Assembly: GCA_015522635.1 (NCBI GenBank)
Contig: WALW01000019.1
Location: 1 to 64,000, forward strand
Reading direction: 5' to 3'
Length of the DNA: 64,000 bases
From: Candidatus Tiamatella incendiivivens
GTDB taxonomy: Archaea > Thermoproteota > Thermoprotei_A > Sulfolobales > Acidilobaceae
The notes below the pieces were generated by a model. It was not told the origin of the DNA. It saw only the letters and a list, made by a program, of their open reading frames with translations, and searched no databases. Below, one piece after another: positions 1 through 9,115 of the stretch; the first letter of the stretch is position 1; each line of letters opens with the position of its first letter. Both the position numbers and the translations under genes were made by a program.

Positions 1-512
1 TGAGGCGGTATGTTGAGGCTTTGATTGAGTTGGATGGTAAGAATGGTTGGCGTGTTGTTAGGCGTTTGTCTAGGAATATTGGTTTGCCTAGTGAGGCTAT
101 TGCGGATCTCCGCGAGTTCCCGGAGCCTTTGACTGTTGAGGATATATTGTATATTGTTAAGGGTGTTATTTTGACTGCCGCGGTTGATCCTCATAGGCAG
201 GTTTTTGGTTATACTATTGTTGATAGTATAAGGGGTATTTTGACTTTGTCGGGTATGGAGTTTTATTATTTGCTTGGTATGACTAGTGAGCGTGTCGTGG
301 TGTTTACTAATGTTACTATTGGTAGGAGCCCTATGATCGCGGTCCGTGTTTCCCCGGTTAAGCCTAGTGTTATTGTTATCCACGGGCCTAGGGGTAGGGT
401 TGACCCGCTGGCTCTTAAGCTTGCTGAGTTGGAGAGGATTCCGCTTATTCTTAGTATGGCTAGGGATTTGGATGAGCTTAGGTGTAGGTTGGCTAGCGCG
501 GCTGAGGACTAG
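1..512 (+). CDS. C-terminal part of an unrecognised protein (5' end outside window)
   Basis: The frame is open from base 3 to the stop at 510-512, so the start lies upstream of the window. About 170 residues are visible. They look like a soluble alpha/beta protein: an N-terminal basic helical stretch, then alternating beta and helix segments, with a hydrophobic strand and a GPRGR turn near residue 125 of the visible part. This shape would suit the effector half of a small-molecule-responsive regulator, but that is only a guess. The codons end strongly in T or G, unlike most plus-strand genes further right. I do not recognise the family. Confidence 0.75.
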   Translation, partial: RRYVEALIELDGKNGWRVVRRLSRNIGLPSEAIADLREFPEPLTVEDILYIVKGVILTAAVDPHRQVFGYTIVDSIRGILTLSGMEFYYLLGMTSERVVVFTNVTIGRSPMIAVRVSPVKPSVIVIHGPRGRVDPLALKLAELERIPLILSMARDLDELRCRLASAAED

Positions 513-517
513 TTTGT

Positions 518-895
518 TTACCTGGTTTTCCGTTGTTCTATTTTCATTATTGCTTCCGCTAGGTCTCCTTTCGCTTCTATGAGTGCTTGCCTTGCTTCCT
601 CGGGGGTTACGCCAGTTTGCTGTGCTACTAACTGGACGTCCTCCTCGGACACCATTGCCTCTTCCTCCTCCGCCTCCTCCTCGGGCTGTTCTACTCGGAG
701 GAGCCCGGTGGCGGAGAGCATTACTTGGCCTGCACCTCCTGGTTTTATTAGTGTTGCCTGTGGTGACTCTAGTATGCTCCTCCTTCCATCGCTGTGTACT
801 ATGATGATTTCAGTGGCGTCTGAGAGGTCTTCTATTTCCGCTTTAACTCCCATTCGCTTGAACATTTTCTTGAGATCCCGCGGGTTTAGGCCCAT
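518..895 (-). CDS. nac: Nascent polypeptide-associated complex protein (archaeal NAC)
   Basis: Archaeal NAC is a homodimer that binds nascent chains at the ribosome exit. The protein (about 125 residues) begins MGLNPRDLKKM, has the NAC beta-barrel region through about residue 70 (GAGQVMLSATG near the end), an acidic linker of E residues at about 71-80, and a C-terminal UBA domain with the EDVQLVAQQTGV and ARQALIEAKGDLAEAI segments. This is the standard NAC-alpha architecture and length. ATG at 895 is preferred over the adjacent TTG at 898. It diverges from the ribonuclease gene, so the two share the intergenic promoter region. Confidence 0.95.
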   Translation of the reverse strand: MGLNPRDLKKMFKRMGVKAEIEDLSDATEIIIVHSDGRRSILESPQATLIKPGGAGQVMLSATGLLRVEQPEEEAEEEEAMVSEEDVQLVAQQTGVTPEEARQALIEAKGDLAEAIMKIEQRKTR

Positions 896-921
896 CAATA
901 CTTGTTCAGCCCCCGTTTATC

Positions 922-940
922 CTATCATTATATAACCTCC
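922..940 (+). promoter_or_regulatory. TATA-like promoter between nac and the beta-CASP ribonuclease gene
   Basis: An AT-rich run with CATTATATAA lies between the divergent genes, about 50-60 bases before the chosen ribonuclease start at 986. A TATA box here would place transcription start near 950-960. The near-symmetric TATATAA core could serve either strand. Confidence 0.45.
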
Positions 941-985
941 CCGTTAAAAGTGTATGAAGCTTGGTATATTGGGGTTGAATGGACT

Positions 986-2260
986 TTGACTAGTGTTGAG
1001 ATAACGATACTGGGTAGCGGCCGGGAAGTAGGGCGTGCTGCTATACTAGTTAGTGGTAAGGGAGAGAAGCCTTTGCTCCTGGATTACGGTGTGAACTTCG
1101 ACGAGGAGGACTTGCCGGTTTTCCCGGGTCATGTTAGGCCTAGGGATATTGAGGCTGTAGCTATTACTCATAGCCACTTAGACCATGTTGGCGCGGCGCC
1201 CAGCCTCTTCGTGTCGACTGTGCCTCAGTTGATTGCTACACCTGTTACCATTGAGGTTTCAAGGCTCTTATTATATGACTTCATTAAGCTGAATGGGGCG
1301 AACCTGCCTTTCGATAATTATGCCGTGGATACGTTGGTTAAGACTGGGACGAGGCTCGGGTTTAACGAGGAGGTGAAGGTCGGATCGTATGGTGTTAACC
1401 TTGTCGACTCTGGCCACATACCGGGTAGTAGTGCTATATACGTGGATGTAGGTGGACGCAAGGTGTTGTATACTGGTGACTTGAATAATATTGAGACTAG
1501 GCTTGTGGGGCCTCATAAGCTTGGTGGCTTGAAGGTTGACACATTGATTATAGAGTCCACGTATGGGGACTCTAATCACCCGCCGCGTAGTTTGACTGAG
1601 GATCGCTTCACAAGGGCTGTGAGGGAGGTTGTCGAGGCTGGGGGTACTGTGCTTGTGCCTGCGTTCAGTGTTAGTAGGGGTCAGGAGCTTATGATGTTGC
1701 TGGCTGAGAACGAGTGCGGCGGGCCTGTGTATATTGATGGTATGATTAGGGAGGTTGCGTTGATCTACCATAATTATAGCGAGTATATCCGGAGGCATGA
1801 TTTGCTGGATAGTGCTGTTAGGGATTATGTTATTGTTAATGGATGGAGGGATAGGAGGAAGGCCTCGAAGAAGCCTGGTGTTATTATTGCTAGTGCGGGC
1901 ATGCTGAAGGGCGGTCCGAGCCTGTATTATTTCAAGAAGATGGCTGATAATGAGGCTAACGGTGTGTTCCTAGTTAGCTATCAGGCTCCGGGTACTCCTG
2001 GTAGGGAGATATTGGAGACTGGTAGGTATGCTGAGGAGGATATTGAGGTTAAGGCTAGGTTGGAGTGGTTTGACTTTTCGAGCCATATTGATCAGAATGG
2101 GATTATTGAGGCTGTTAAGGGTTTGGAGGGTTTGAAGAGGGTTGTACTGGTCCACGGCGAGTATAAGGTTCAGAAGGCTTTGGAGGAGAGGCTTGTTGAG
2201 GAGGCCGGTGTTGAGGAAATAATTATTCCTGAGAATGGTGATACGTTAACTTTTGGTTAA
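986..2260 (+). CDS. Beta-CASP metallo-beta-lactamase ribonuclease (archaeal CPSF/RNase J-like)
   Basis: A zinc-dependent RNA nuclease of about 424 residues. Visible motifs are HSHLDHVG (motif 2, metal binding), GHIPGSSA (motif 3), TGDLN (motif 4), and the beta-CASP motifs VPAFSVSRGQE, ASAGMLKGGPS and a C-terminal HGE. There is no KH domain, so it resembles the short archaeal aCPSF2-type enzymes, which act in RNA processing or decay, rather than the KH-bearing aCPSF1. The longest ORF begins at ATG 902, but residues before TTG 986 do not look conserved and would span the promoter. TTG 986 (then TSVEITILGSGREVG) is the natural family start. Whether it acts as an exo- or endonuclease cannot be told from the sequence. 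Confidence 0.9.
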   Translation: MTSVEITILGSGREVGRAAILVSGKGEKPLLLDYGVNFDEEDLPVFPGHVRPRDIEAVAITHSHLDHVGAAPSLFVSTVPQLIATPVTIEVSRLLLYDFIKLNGANLPFDNYAVDTLVKTGTRLGFNEEVKVGSYGVNLVDSGHIPGSSAIYVDVGGRKVLYTGDLNNIETRLVGPHKLGGLKVDTLIIESTYGDSNHPPRSLTEDRFTRAVREVVEAGGTVLVPAFSVSRGQELMMLLAENECGGPVYIDGMIREVALIYHNYSEYIRRHDLLDSAVRDYVIVNGWRDRRKASKKPGVIIASAGMLKGGPSLYYFKKMADNEANGVFLVSYQAPGTPGREILETGRYAEEDIEVKARLEWFDFSSHIDQNGIIEAVKGLEGLKRVVLVHGEYKVQKALEERLVEEAGVEEIIIPENGDTLTFG

Positions 2261-2263
2261 CGT

Positions 2264-2479
2264 TCACTTTATTTCCACTAGGTTCTCGCATCCCAGCTCG
2301 TTCACCAGCTCGTCAGCCTTGTCTAGTGGGACTTTCACTGTGTAGAGGTAGCGTTTTGTCCTGGCTTTGATTTTGGCTATGCCTTTCTTCTCTTTTTTTA
2401 CTAGTCTGCACTCCAGGGCTTTCCCTGCTTTTTCCTTGAACTTATCCCATTGATCAGGGTATTTCAGCTCTACCGGCAT
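2264..2479 (-). CDS. rpl38e: Ribosomal protein L38e (eL38) homologue
   Basis: This is a 71-residue basic protein. The core KARTKRYLYTVKV followed by DKADELVNELG matches the eukaryotic L38 pattern (CSRYLYTL ... KAEKLKQSL). L38e is a large-subunit protein restricted to Crenarchaeota and eukaryotes, so it also helps place the organism. The ATG at 2479 is preceded on the minus strand by GGGTGA, a good ribosome binding site. It converges on the ribonuclease gene with a 3-base gap. Confidence 0.9.
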   Translation of the reverse strand: MPVELKYPDQWDKFKEKAGKALECRLVKKEKKGIAKIKARTKRYLYTVKVPLDKADELVNELGCENLVEIK

Positions 2480-2731
2480 GTTTGTTCACCCGATTATTGT
2501 CCCTGGGACTAATGTTTCTCGTTGTTCCCGGGTTTTAAGTCTAACCGTCCCTGGAGCGGGTCAGGTGCGTCGGGCATTCGACACTTGGTATTCCGTGTCG
2601 GTGGTTTTCTTCATCCCCATTACTATAGCTATTGATGGATTCTCTGGGGGCACTATTTTATTTTTGAGTAATCTGAATATGGTTTGATGTGCGATATGGG
2701 GTTTTAGAAGGGGGGCATTTGGTGTCTAGGG
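2480..2731. other. Intergenic stretch between rpl38e and trkH with GC-rich inverted repeats
   Basis: No convincing gene is present. The sequence holds a GTCCC-T-GGGAC palindrome near 2499-2509, and a hairpin CGACAC (2579-2584), 10-base loop, GTGTCG (2595-2600) followed by a T-rich run. A GC-rich patch in otherwise AT-rich intergenic DNA of a hyperthermophile can mark a structured RNA, but I cannot assign a class. The 69-codon plus-strand ORF in this stretch has no ribosome binding site and no recognisable protein character. Confidence 0.4.
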
Positions 2732-4204
2732 TTGGCTGCAGCTAAGTACCTTAACTATGTTGGCTTGATGCTGGTTGTTATTTCTTCTACTATGATAGTC
2801 CCTGGTATTTATGGTACGGCGTATTCCTGGGTGACTGGTGCTAATGAGGCTCTTATAAGCCTCTACCTTCTTATTTGGGGTGGCTTCACTTTCCTTCTCG
2901 GGGTGCTTCTGGGTAAGATTAAGAGTCACGAGGAGTTGAAGCCGTATGAGAGCCTTGTGTTAACCGTAATAGTATGGCTAGTCATCCCTATATACGAGAG
3001 TATACCGTTTAAGGAGATAGTTAACATACCCTTCATAGACGCGTTATTCGAAGTAACGAGCGGTTGGACGACCACGGGGCTGACCATCTTCTCAGGCCAA
3101 CCCAGCAGCTGGGGAGGCACTTTTGTACCTACCGTTGAGATGCTGCCTAAAACCATACTGTTATGGAGGAGTATGATACAGTGGGTAGGTGGACTGGGTA
3201 TAGTCGTGTTTACAATAGCGTTCCTAGCGCATCCGGGTGTGAGTGTTGCACAGCTCTACTTGGCTGAGGGGAAGTATGAGAAGCTTGAGCCCTCTTTTAA
3301 GAGGACAGCGTATAAGATGGGGTTAATATATATCCTGATAACCCTGATATCGACTCTGGGTTTTATTGAGGCAGGCATGCCTGTATTCGATAGTATTAAC
3401 CACGCCATGACGGGTGTGGCTACAGCTGGTTTCTCAGTTAAGAATAATAGTATCGGCGAGTATCATTCCATCCCGATTTACGCTGCTGCAGTGCTCTCAA
3501 TGGTTCTAGGAGCTGTTAGCTTCAGCGACCTCCGTTATCTTTTCGAGTTTAAACTGAGGAGGCTGGTGAAGAGCGTTGAGCTTAGAACTCAAATACTCAT
3601 CTGGTCCCTAGCGATTCTCACAGGTATCTACATATTCAAAGTTATGGGGATAAGGCATATGAGTGTGAACGCTATCTTCCAAGTTTTCAGTGCTTCAACG
3701 ACTTGTGGTTTCCAGACGATGAATATAGGGCATAGCCCGTCTAGCTTCGTTTTCCTATTGACAGTGCTAATGCTATTAGGAGGATCTGCTTTCTCTACTG
3801 CCGGTGGAATAAAAATCTACCGTATCGTTATTGCAGCTAAGGTTACTGCCAACGAGGTCAAGAACGTTTTCTCCCCGATTGGAAGGCTTGATGTAATAAA
3901 GGTTGGAGGGAGGATTATTTCTGACGATATGATTAAGAAGAGTCTCGCGGTGATATTCTCTTATATAGCTGCATGGATGGTTTCCTCCATATTTCTAGCA
4001 ATGTATTATTATAACATGGATTTCTCCGCTTCCGCTTTCGAGGTCGCTAGTGCACTAGCCAACACCGGGTTGACCTCCGGTATATCGAGCGCTGCAGCGC
4101 CTATTGGTGCTAAGGTTATACTGATTCTAGATATGCTTCTAGGACGTCTCGAGGTCATGTCATACTTAGTTATATTCTATATGATAGCTGAGAAGCTCAA
4201 GTGA
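2732..4204 (+). CDS. trkH: TrkH/KtrB-type potassium (cation) uptake membrane protein
   Basis: This is the 490-residue channel-like subunit of a Trk/Ktr potassium transporter in the cytoplasmic membrane. Four pore-loop motifs, each with the central glycine of the selectivity filter, are visible: TTTGLT (about residue 113), GVATAGFS (about 228), STTCGFQT (about 326) and ALANTGLTSG (about 440). There are at least eight hydrophobic spans, and the C-terminus LLGRLEV is typical of TrkH. The start is TTG 2732; upstream codons remain open, so it may begin slightly earlier. No TrkA NAD-binding partner is recognisable next to it. Confidence 0.93.
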   Translation: MAAAKYLNYVGLMLVVISSTMIVPGIYGTAYSWVTGANEALISLYLLIWGGFTFLLGVLLGKIKSHEELKPYESLVLTVIVWLVIPIYESIPFKEIVNIPFIDALFEVTSGWTTTGLTIFSGQPSSWGGTFVPTVEMLPKTILLWRSMIQWVGGLGIVVFTIAFLAHPGVSVAQLYLAEGKYEKLEPSFKRTAYKMGLIYILITLISTLGFIEAGMPVFDSINHAMTGVATAGFSVKNNSIGEYHSIPIYAAAVLSMVLGAVSFSDLRYLFEFKLRRLVKSVELRTQILIWSLAILTGIYIFKVMGIRHMSVNAIFQVFSASTTCGFQTMNIGHSPSSFVFLLTVLMLLGGSAFSTAGGIKIYRIVIAAKVTANEVKNVFSPIGRLDVIKVGGRIISDDMIKKSLAVIFSYIAAWMVSSIFLAMYYYNMDFSASAFEVASALANTGLTSGISSAAAPIGAKVILILDMLLGRLEVMSYLVIFYMIAEKLK

Positions 4205-4258
4205 ATAGATATTCTTTTATAACCGCATACGGATCCCTTGTTCCTCGGTGCTATATGT

Positions 4259-4711
4259 ATGGCAGCTAAGTATAAGACACTCGTGGTTCGGGCTGAGAGA
4301 GGCTCCAGCGCGGAGTCCCGATTGGTTGACGAGAGATTCTCAGTGGTAGTTAAGGATACGGCTAGAAGGGCTTTAGAGGAGTGGAATCCTCTTAAGAGCG
4401 ATTTCACTGCAATAAGGGATGACCGGGATGTTGAGATAGATTTACCCCTGAAGAACCCCAAGCTTTATGATATTCTGAAGAACCTCAACTTGGCTAAGAT
4501 ATCAGAGGATAAGGCTGTTTTCACGCTACCAGTATATGTTATCAGCTATGACAGCGAGTGGCTCTCTACAGAGGATTACGTTGATAACAGGGTTTACATT
4601 GTTTCAATATATGTTGACGATGAAATTAAGAGGCTTGTAGAGCAGGTGGCTTTGGACCTAGTATCAAAGGAGCCTGGTGAGGAGGAAGAGCTGGAGGGTA
4701 TAGAGGAATAA
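4259..4711 (+). CDS. Hypothetical protein, possibly crenarchaeal-specific
   Basis: The chosen start ATG 4259 follows CGGTG by 8 bases and gives 150 residues (MAAKYKTLVVRAERG). The longer TTG start would overlap that ribosome binding site. The protein is soluble and charged, with alternating beta and helix segments and an acidic tail (GEEEELEGIEE). There are no cysteines that would suggest metal binding and no membrane segment. It follows trkH by 54 bases in the same direction and could be cotranscribed, but there is no TrkA-type Rossmann motif, so a regulatory link to the transporter is not supported. I do not recognise the family. Confidence 0.75.
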   Translation: MAAKYKTLVVRAERGSSAESRLVDERFSVVVKDTARRALEEWNPLKSDFTAIRDDRDVEIDLPLKNPKLYDILKNLNLAKISEDKAVFTLPVYVISYDSEWLSTEDYVDNRVYIVSIYVDDEIKRLVEQVALDLVSKEPGEEEELEGIEE

Positions 4712-4726
4712 GATGTTTATATAAAA

Positions 4727-7399
4727 CTAGTCTATCCAGTCCCCTGTCTCTATTTTCGTTGGAATATACTCGAATGCAAGGAATTTCAGTCCTCTACTGG
4801 CCATGGCTTCTATTTCCAGTTTGGCCTGTGTTAAGAAGAATATTCCTATTTCCTTTATCCACTTCGACGTCTGGAACCACTCGTAACCCCCATGCTCCTT
4901 TGACCTCTCACCCCTACTCGTCTTAATCTTAACAGGCTTCCCTAGGAATTGTTTCGCCGTCTTCGTTCCAATTAGTTCAGCTGCTCTCGCTAAGTCCTGA
5001 GGTTTCGCTTTGATTATATAGTTCCTCCTCTCAGCCGGTGTTAGAAACGGCTTCTTCCCATCAAGTATGTACCTGTATTTTGAGCCGAAGACTTTTGATA
5101 AAACATCTTTCCTATTCAAGAGAGGTTCCTCACCAAAAACATCAGTCATACTAACACCAAGAAACTTAGCAGCAGGAGTAGCAAGCCTCTCACTCTCATA
5201 ACTAAGCGTAATACTACCAATCTTAAACACACTATAAATATACCACCCATAAGGGTCCGAGTTGTGATAAATTACACCATAACCTCCCACGAAGTTATTT
5301 CCTTTGGGAACTGCAAAGTCGTAGACATAACCTTCATATGTAGTGATTTTTATGCTCTTTACTTTCACTAAGGCAACGTCGCTATCTACAAAATAGTTAT
5401 AGTCAGAAGGTAGTTTGTCTGAGAGATTCTTTATCTTCTTTAACTTAGCCTTAGATATCGTTTTCTGAGATGGTTTGAAGGATACTTTCCCATTGTTCGC
5501 AAGATGAATCAAGATCTTCCTGAGTTCATTATCTATCGGCATTCCGTAAGTAGGTTCGGTCTTCAGTCCCGGAGTGGAAGATGAATTAATTATTCGTCCA
5601 GCTAGGTACTCATATATTTCTGAAGGGGTTCTCTGGGTAGATTTACCAATTCTTATTATTATGTCCTCTTTATTTTCTACAACAGAAGGCTGTATGCCTA
5701 ACATCAACAAAATATTTACTAATTGCTTAGAAAGAATGGTGCTTCTTGTTGATACGATAATGTCACCATACTCATCTATGTGCCCGTCTCCATCAATAAG
5801 CCCTTTTATATAACTGAGCATTACTCTCTTAGATGAATTTATGATTTCCTCAGGGATCTGTTTCATTCTTGTTAGGGTTGCTAGCTTAAGGCTCTTAAAG
5901 AGATCGTAGACTATTGAAGAACCTATCCATACCCTAATTTCTGGTTTATCCTTACGATAAAATAGGTAGGGTTTAAGCCCAAACATATCCTTGAGTATTT
6001 TTTGTACTTTTTCTACATAGTTAATTTCTTCTTTATTGAAGCTTAGGTTAATATACCTGGAATAGGCCGTTGAGCCCTCTGCTGTGTAGATCCCAAGCAA
6101 CCAAGATAGTTCTTCATCTAAAACTACTTTGCCGGGAATGTAATTCCTTCCTTTACTTAAAGCAACAAGCTCCGACTTGCCGTTCATTACGGTCTTAAAT
6201 TCCTTGGCTCCTACAGATTCCTTCACCTGAATTACGATAGGAGATTTTCTCTCTTCTGGACTAGGAAGTTTACTGGCAACAAGTATGTGGTCTCCTGGTC
6301 TGATGTCTTTGGCCGGTATGACTTGTATTTTCCCGTCCCTGAAGACGAATAGGCTGTGTGCTTTCGTTACTTTTACTGTTCCTCTTCCTCTGGTTTCTAT
6401 TTCGAGTATTTCCTCGTTTATTTTGTGTCTGTAAGCGTAGCCTATTGGGGTCCACTCTATCTTTCCTGTTTGAGGGTTCCATGAGGGTGCCCCGATGGGT
6501 GGCGTGACTCTCTCCTTCTTTTCCCCTGGAGTGAAGTAATTCCCTATTAGTTCCTCTACGGGGCCAATCATTACTTTGCCTGTGAGACTGTTCCTAACGA
6601 TAACCACTTCGTCTGCTGGTATGCTGTCTGTTAGTATGTATACTGGGAGGTCTAGTTCTTCGTGTATTCTCCTTACGAATCTTCTCGTCGCTCTGTCGGG
6701 TTGTCCAGCGCTGGTGACTAGGAGGGCTTTGTGTTTTTTCCAGTAGCCGACTCTGTGGAGCTGCTGGAATACAGCGTCTTTTTCTACCACTAGCACGTAT
6801 TCCGCATCTACGTCTTTGAATTCTATGAGGTCAGGTGTTGATTCTATAGCGTATGCTCCGTGCCCCATTTTGGAGAGGTCGATTACATCGTCTCCGCTTT
6901 TGATCTTCATGTTCCCTACGATTTTGCCTTTCTCCTTTGAGAGTATGAGCATGTTCTCCCTTAGGAGGCCTGTTATTACTTCTATGTCCCTTATCACGCT
7001 GTCACTTTCTTTCTGCTCGCTCCACGTCTCCTCTTCTCTTAACCGTCCCTTGTAGTCCACGTATTTTATAGTGTGTTTCCCCCTGTAGTATAGGTCTCTT
7101 ATTGTGGGGTACTCGTTCTCTACGAGGGCTTTGTATATTATCGACGCCATTAGCATTGTCTGCATGAATTTCTTTGCTTCACCCATATTGGTTAGTTCTC
7201 TCCTCAGTTTTTCTTCTCCTAGGAGTAGTAGTCTCCTAACATTGTCGTATACGGTGTTAGATAGTGTTCTTTTAGGTATAATCATTGCAGGCGTTTTCCC
7301 CTTCTCGACTTCTTTCACTATTTTGAGGAAGGATTTTCTAATTTGGTTAGCTGCTTTCTTCCTTGCCTCTACATCGACTTTGCTTATTTCGAAAGACAC
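4727..7399 (-). CDS. top6A: DNA topoisomerase VI subunit A, interrupted by an intein
   Basis: Subunit A is the Spo11-like DNA-cleaving half of the type IIB topoisomerase. In the 890-residue precursor, residues 1-258 and 714-890 are the extein (435 residues after splicing, somewhat longer than the usual about 390). The catalytic tyrosine is in RDLYYRG, probably Y105 by alignment with the RDIFY motif of Spo11. The TOPRIM domain supplies E206 (VVEKDAVF) and the DxD pair D258 and D715. The intein sits between those two aspartates. The start is GTG 7399, preceded on the minus strand by GAGGGGTGA and 16 bases after the stop of top6B, so A and B form an operon. Without splicing the TOPRIM metal site could not form, so the enzyme presumably depends on splicing. 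Confidence 0.95.
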   Translation of the reverse strand: MSFEISKVDVEARKKAANQIRKSFLKIVKEVEKGKTPAMIIPKRTLSNTVYDNVRRLLLLGEEKLRRELTNMGEAKKFMQTMLMASIIYKALVENEYPTIRDLYYRGKHTIKYVDYKGRLREEETWSEQKESDSVIRDIEVITGLLRENMLILSKEKGKIVGNMKIKSGDDVIDLSKMGHGAYAIESTPDLIEFKDVDAEYVLVVEKDAVFQQLHRVGYWKKHKALLVTSAGQPDRATRRFVRRIHEELDLPVYILTDSIPADEVVIVRNSLTGKVMIGPVEELIGNYFTPGEKKERVTPPIGAPSWNPQTGKIEWTPIGYAYRHKINEEILEIETRGRGTVKVTKAHSLFVFRDGKIQVIPAKDIRPGDHILVASKLPSPEERKSPIVIQVKESVGAKEFKTVMNGKSELVALSKGRNYIPGKVVLDEELSWLLGIYTAEGSTAYSRYINLSFNKEEINYVEKVQKILKDMFGLKPYLFYRKDKPEIRVWIGSSIVYDLFKSLKLATLTRMKQIPEEIINSSKRVMLSYIKGLIDGDGHIDEYGDIIVSTRSTILSKQLVNILLMLGIQPSVVENKEDIIIRIGKSTQRTPSEIYEYLAGRIINSSSTPGLKTEPTYGMPIDNELRKILIHLANNGKVSFKPSQKTISKAKLKKIKNLSDKLPSDYNYFVDSDVALVKVKSIKITTYEGYVYDFAVPKGNNFVGGYGVIYHNSDPYGWYIYSVFKIGSITLSYESERLATPAAKFLGVSMTDVFGEEPLLNRKDVLSKVFGSKYRYILDGKKPFLTPAERRNYIIKAKPQDLARAAELIGTKTAKQFLGKPVKIKTSRGERSKEHGGYEWFQTSKWIKEIGIFFLTQAKLEIEAMASRGLKFLAFEYIPTKIETGDWID
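5261..6625 (-). mobile_element. Intein with LAGLIDADG homing endonuclease in top6A
   Basis: The intein is 455 residues (259-713 of the precursor). Block A starts at Ser259 (SIPADEVVIVRN). Block B has the TxxH motif at T345-H348 (VTKAHSLF). Two LAGLIDADG-type motifs are present, LLGIYTAEG (434-442) and YIKGLIDGDG (530-539). The C-terminal block ends GVIYHN (His712-Asn713), followed by Ser714 as the +1 nucleophile. All splicing residues and both endonuclease acidic residues appear intact, so it is probably active in splicing and possibly in homing. The boundaries follow from restoring the uninterrupted motif LTD-SDPYGWYIY. Confidence 0.95.
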
Positions 7400-7415
7400 T
7401 CAAGTCACCCCTCGG

Positions 7416-9059
7416 TTAATCCATTTTAACTTTCTTTATCATTTCCACTAACTCTTCCTCCTCCACTCCCAAGTGATGGCTTATGGATGCAACCAGCTTA
7501 CCGAGGAAAACATCTTCCTCACCGTTACTAGGCGGCTGCCATTTCGCCGGCGGTTTCGAGAGCATTGCTAGGCTTAAAGCTATTTCCGGGAGGTACTTTG
7601 CTATGCTTGTTATCCTCCTCTTAACCTCGTATTCCCTATGCTTCTTTCCTAGGTAAACCCTAAGCCTCCTCGCTAGATCCTGTACAGCATTCCTTATCTC
7701 AGACTCTATCTCGGGTACATCACTTATGCTTTCCTTACCTACTCCCTTGTAAGGTATTTTCGTGCTGGCTATGTGGACTAATACTACCATGGGTGCTGGG
7801 AAGTCTACTTTGTATAGTTTCCAGTTTATATTATCGACTACTTTCCTCGATACGTCAGCCCCCTCATCGTATAGGAGGGGTATTTTGTTAGCATACCTTA
7901 ACAGGGCTGGCTGGGATGAGGAGGGGATCTTCCCCCCGTAGGCTATTCCAGCTTCAACTATGAACGCGTGTCCAGCGTATGCGGATGGTTTCCTCGTTAT
8001 AGCTGTCGCGAATTCAGGTACATACATTGATTCAAGCCCTATTTTTATAAGGTCCTCCCCTATGGGGGAGAGGTGTACTGCGCTTGGCGCCCTGAACTTG
8101 TACCTCTTCATTTCCCTGTATATTATCTCGAATTCCTTTCCAGTAAGTTTCTTCGGGTTCTTACCGGGATCTACGCCTCTCCCCTTGAGTATTTCAACGA
8201 AATCGTCTGCTGTCTTACCCCCGATTACCTGGAACTCCCTCATTAAGAATGTGCGGACACTATCGCTTCTAGTTGCTTTTGCCAGCATTTTTAACTGTTC
8301 TATATCGACTCCTTGAGGGTGAGGTTTAGCCTCGGTCGGCGGTTTAGGCATTTTCACAGTTTTCCTCGGGATGTAAAGGATGCTCCCGTCAGGGTCTTCG
8401 AACACTATCTCAGAGTAGGGTGAGATAACCGCTGTCCTCAGTATGTACTCGAGGATTCTTGATTTGGCCCTTCCCCAGTCTCCTTCGAGGCTTATAGAGA
8501 CTCTGGTTCCATGCCACTTACCTTTTTTCTTCCACTGCGCCGCCTCCATTATTTGAGGCTGGTTTTTCTTAACGTCTATCATTATTTTCCTCATATAGAC
8601 ATATTTCGAGTTCTTCGTTGAACTGAATACTACTACAGGCTGTCCAACAGTTGTCTGACCGTAGAGAATTGCCATCTTAGCTCCTAGACCATACATTCCC
8701 CTCGTCTGCCTTATCACATACTTTGAACTGAAGAAGACCCTCCCGAAAGCTTCGGGTATGACGTGTGGGGGAACACCGATCCCATTATCTTCCACTGTAA
8801 CCATGTATTTCCCAGTCTCCTCCTTCTCACCGGTTCTCCCGAGTAACGGGTCCTTCAGTTCTTGGATAGCTATTCTTATAGTGGGTAGAATAAGGTGTGT
8901 GTCAGTTGCATCGAAAGCGTTCTCGACGAATTCCCTTACTGTCTGGTATATTGCTCGTGTAGGGTTTTGGAAGCCTGCTATTTCCTTGTTTTTGAAGAAG
9001 AATTCTGATGGGCTAATGCTTTCATATCTCTCTGGCGTCAATTGCTGTACTGAACTCAA
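7416..9059 (-). CDS. top6B: DNA topoisomerase VI subunit B
   Basis: This is the ATP-binding GHKL subunit of topoisomerase VI, which relaxes and decatenates DNA with subunit A. The 547 residues have the N box ENAFDA (about 47-52), G1 box DNGIG (about 93-97), and G2 box GMYGLGAK (about 121-128). They are followed by the H2TH insert and a transducer domain with the switch-lysine region near [12 protein letters not shown]. Length and order match archaeal Top6B. The start is TTG 9059 with a GGGAG stretch just upstream on the minus strand. It is the first gene of the B-A operon. Confidence 0.96.
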   Translation of the reverse strand: MSSVQQLTPERYESISPSEFFFKNKEIAGFQNPTRAIYQTVREFVENAFDATDTHLILPTIRIAIQELKDPLLGRTGEKEETGKYMVTVEDNGIGVPPHVIPEAFGRVFFSSKYVIRQTRGMYGLGAKMAILYGQTTVGQPVVVFSSTKNSKYVYMRKIMIDVKKNQPQIMEAAQWKKKGKWHGTRVSISLEGDWGRAKSRILEYILRTAVISPYSEIVFEDPDGSILYIPRKTVKMPKPPTEAKPHPQGVDIEQLKMLAKATRSDSVRTFLMREFQVIGGKTADDFVEILKGRGVDPGKNPKKLTGKEFEIIYREMKRYKFRAPSAVHLSPIGEDLIKIGLESMYVPEFATAITRKPSAYAGHAFIVEAGIAYGGKIPSSSQPALLRYANKIPLLYDEGADVSRKVVDNINWKLYKVDFPAPMVVLVHIASTKIPYKGVGKESISDVPEIESEIRNAVQDLARRLRVYLGKKHREYEVKRRITSIAKYLPEIALSLAMLSKPPAKWQPPSNGEEDVFLGKLVASISHHLGVEEEELVEMIKKVKMD

Positions 9060-9115
9060 TACTGCTCCCTAACTTAGATTCTGATAATTGCTGTTTTTAT
9101 ATTTGATAATTCCAT

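Noticed and set aside
579-935. Two plus-strand ORFs opposite nac
   Set aside because: They are shadows of the acidic nac coding region and show low-complexity Ser or Pro runs.
2478-2687. 69-codon plus-strand ORF between rpl38e and trkH
   Set aside because: No ribosome binding site, no protein-like composition and it overlaps the promoter of rpl38e.
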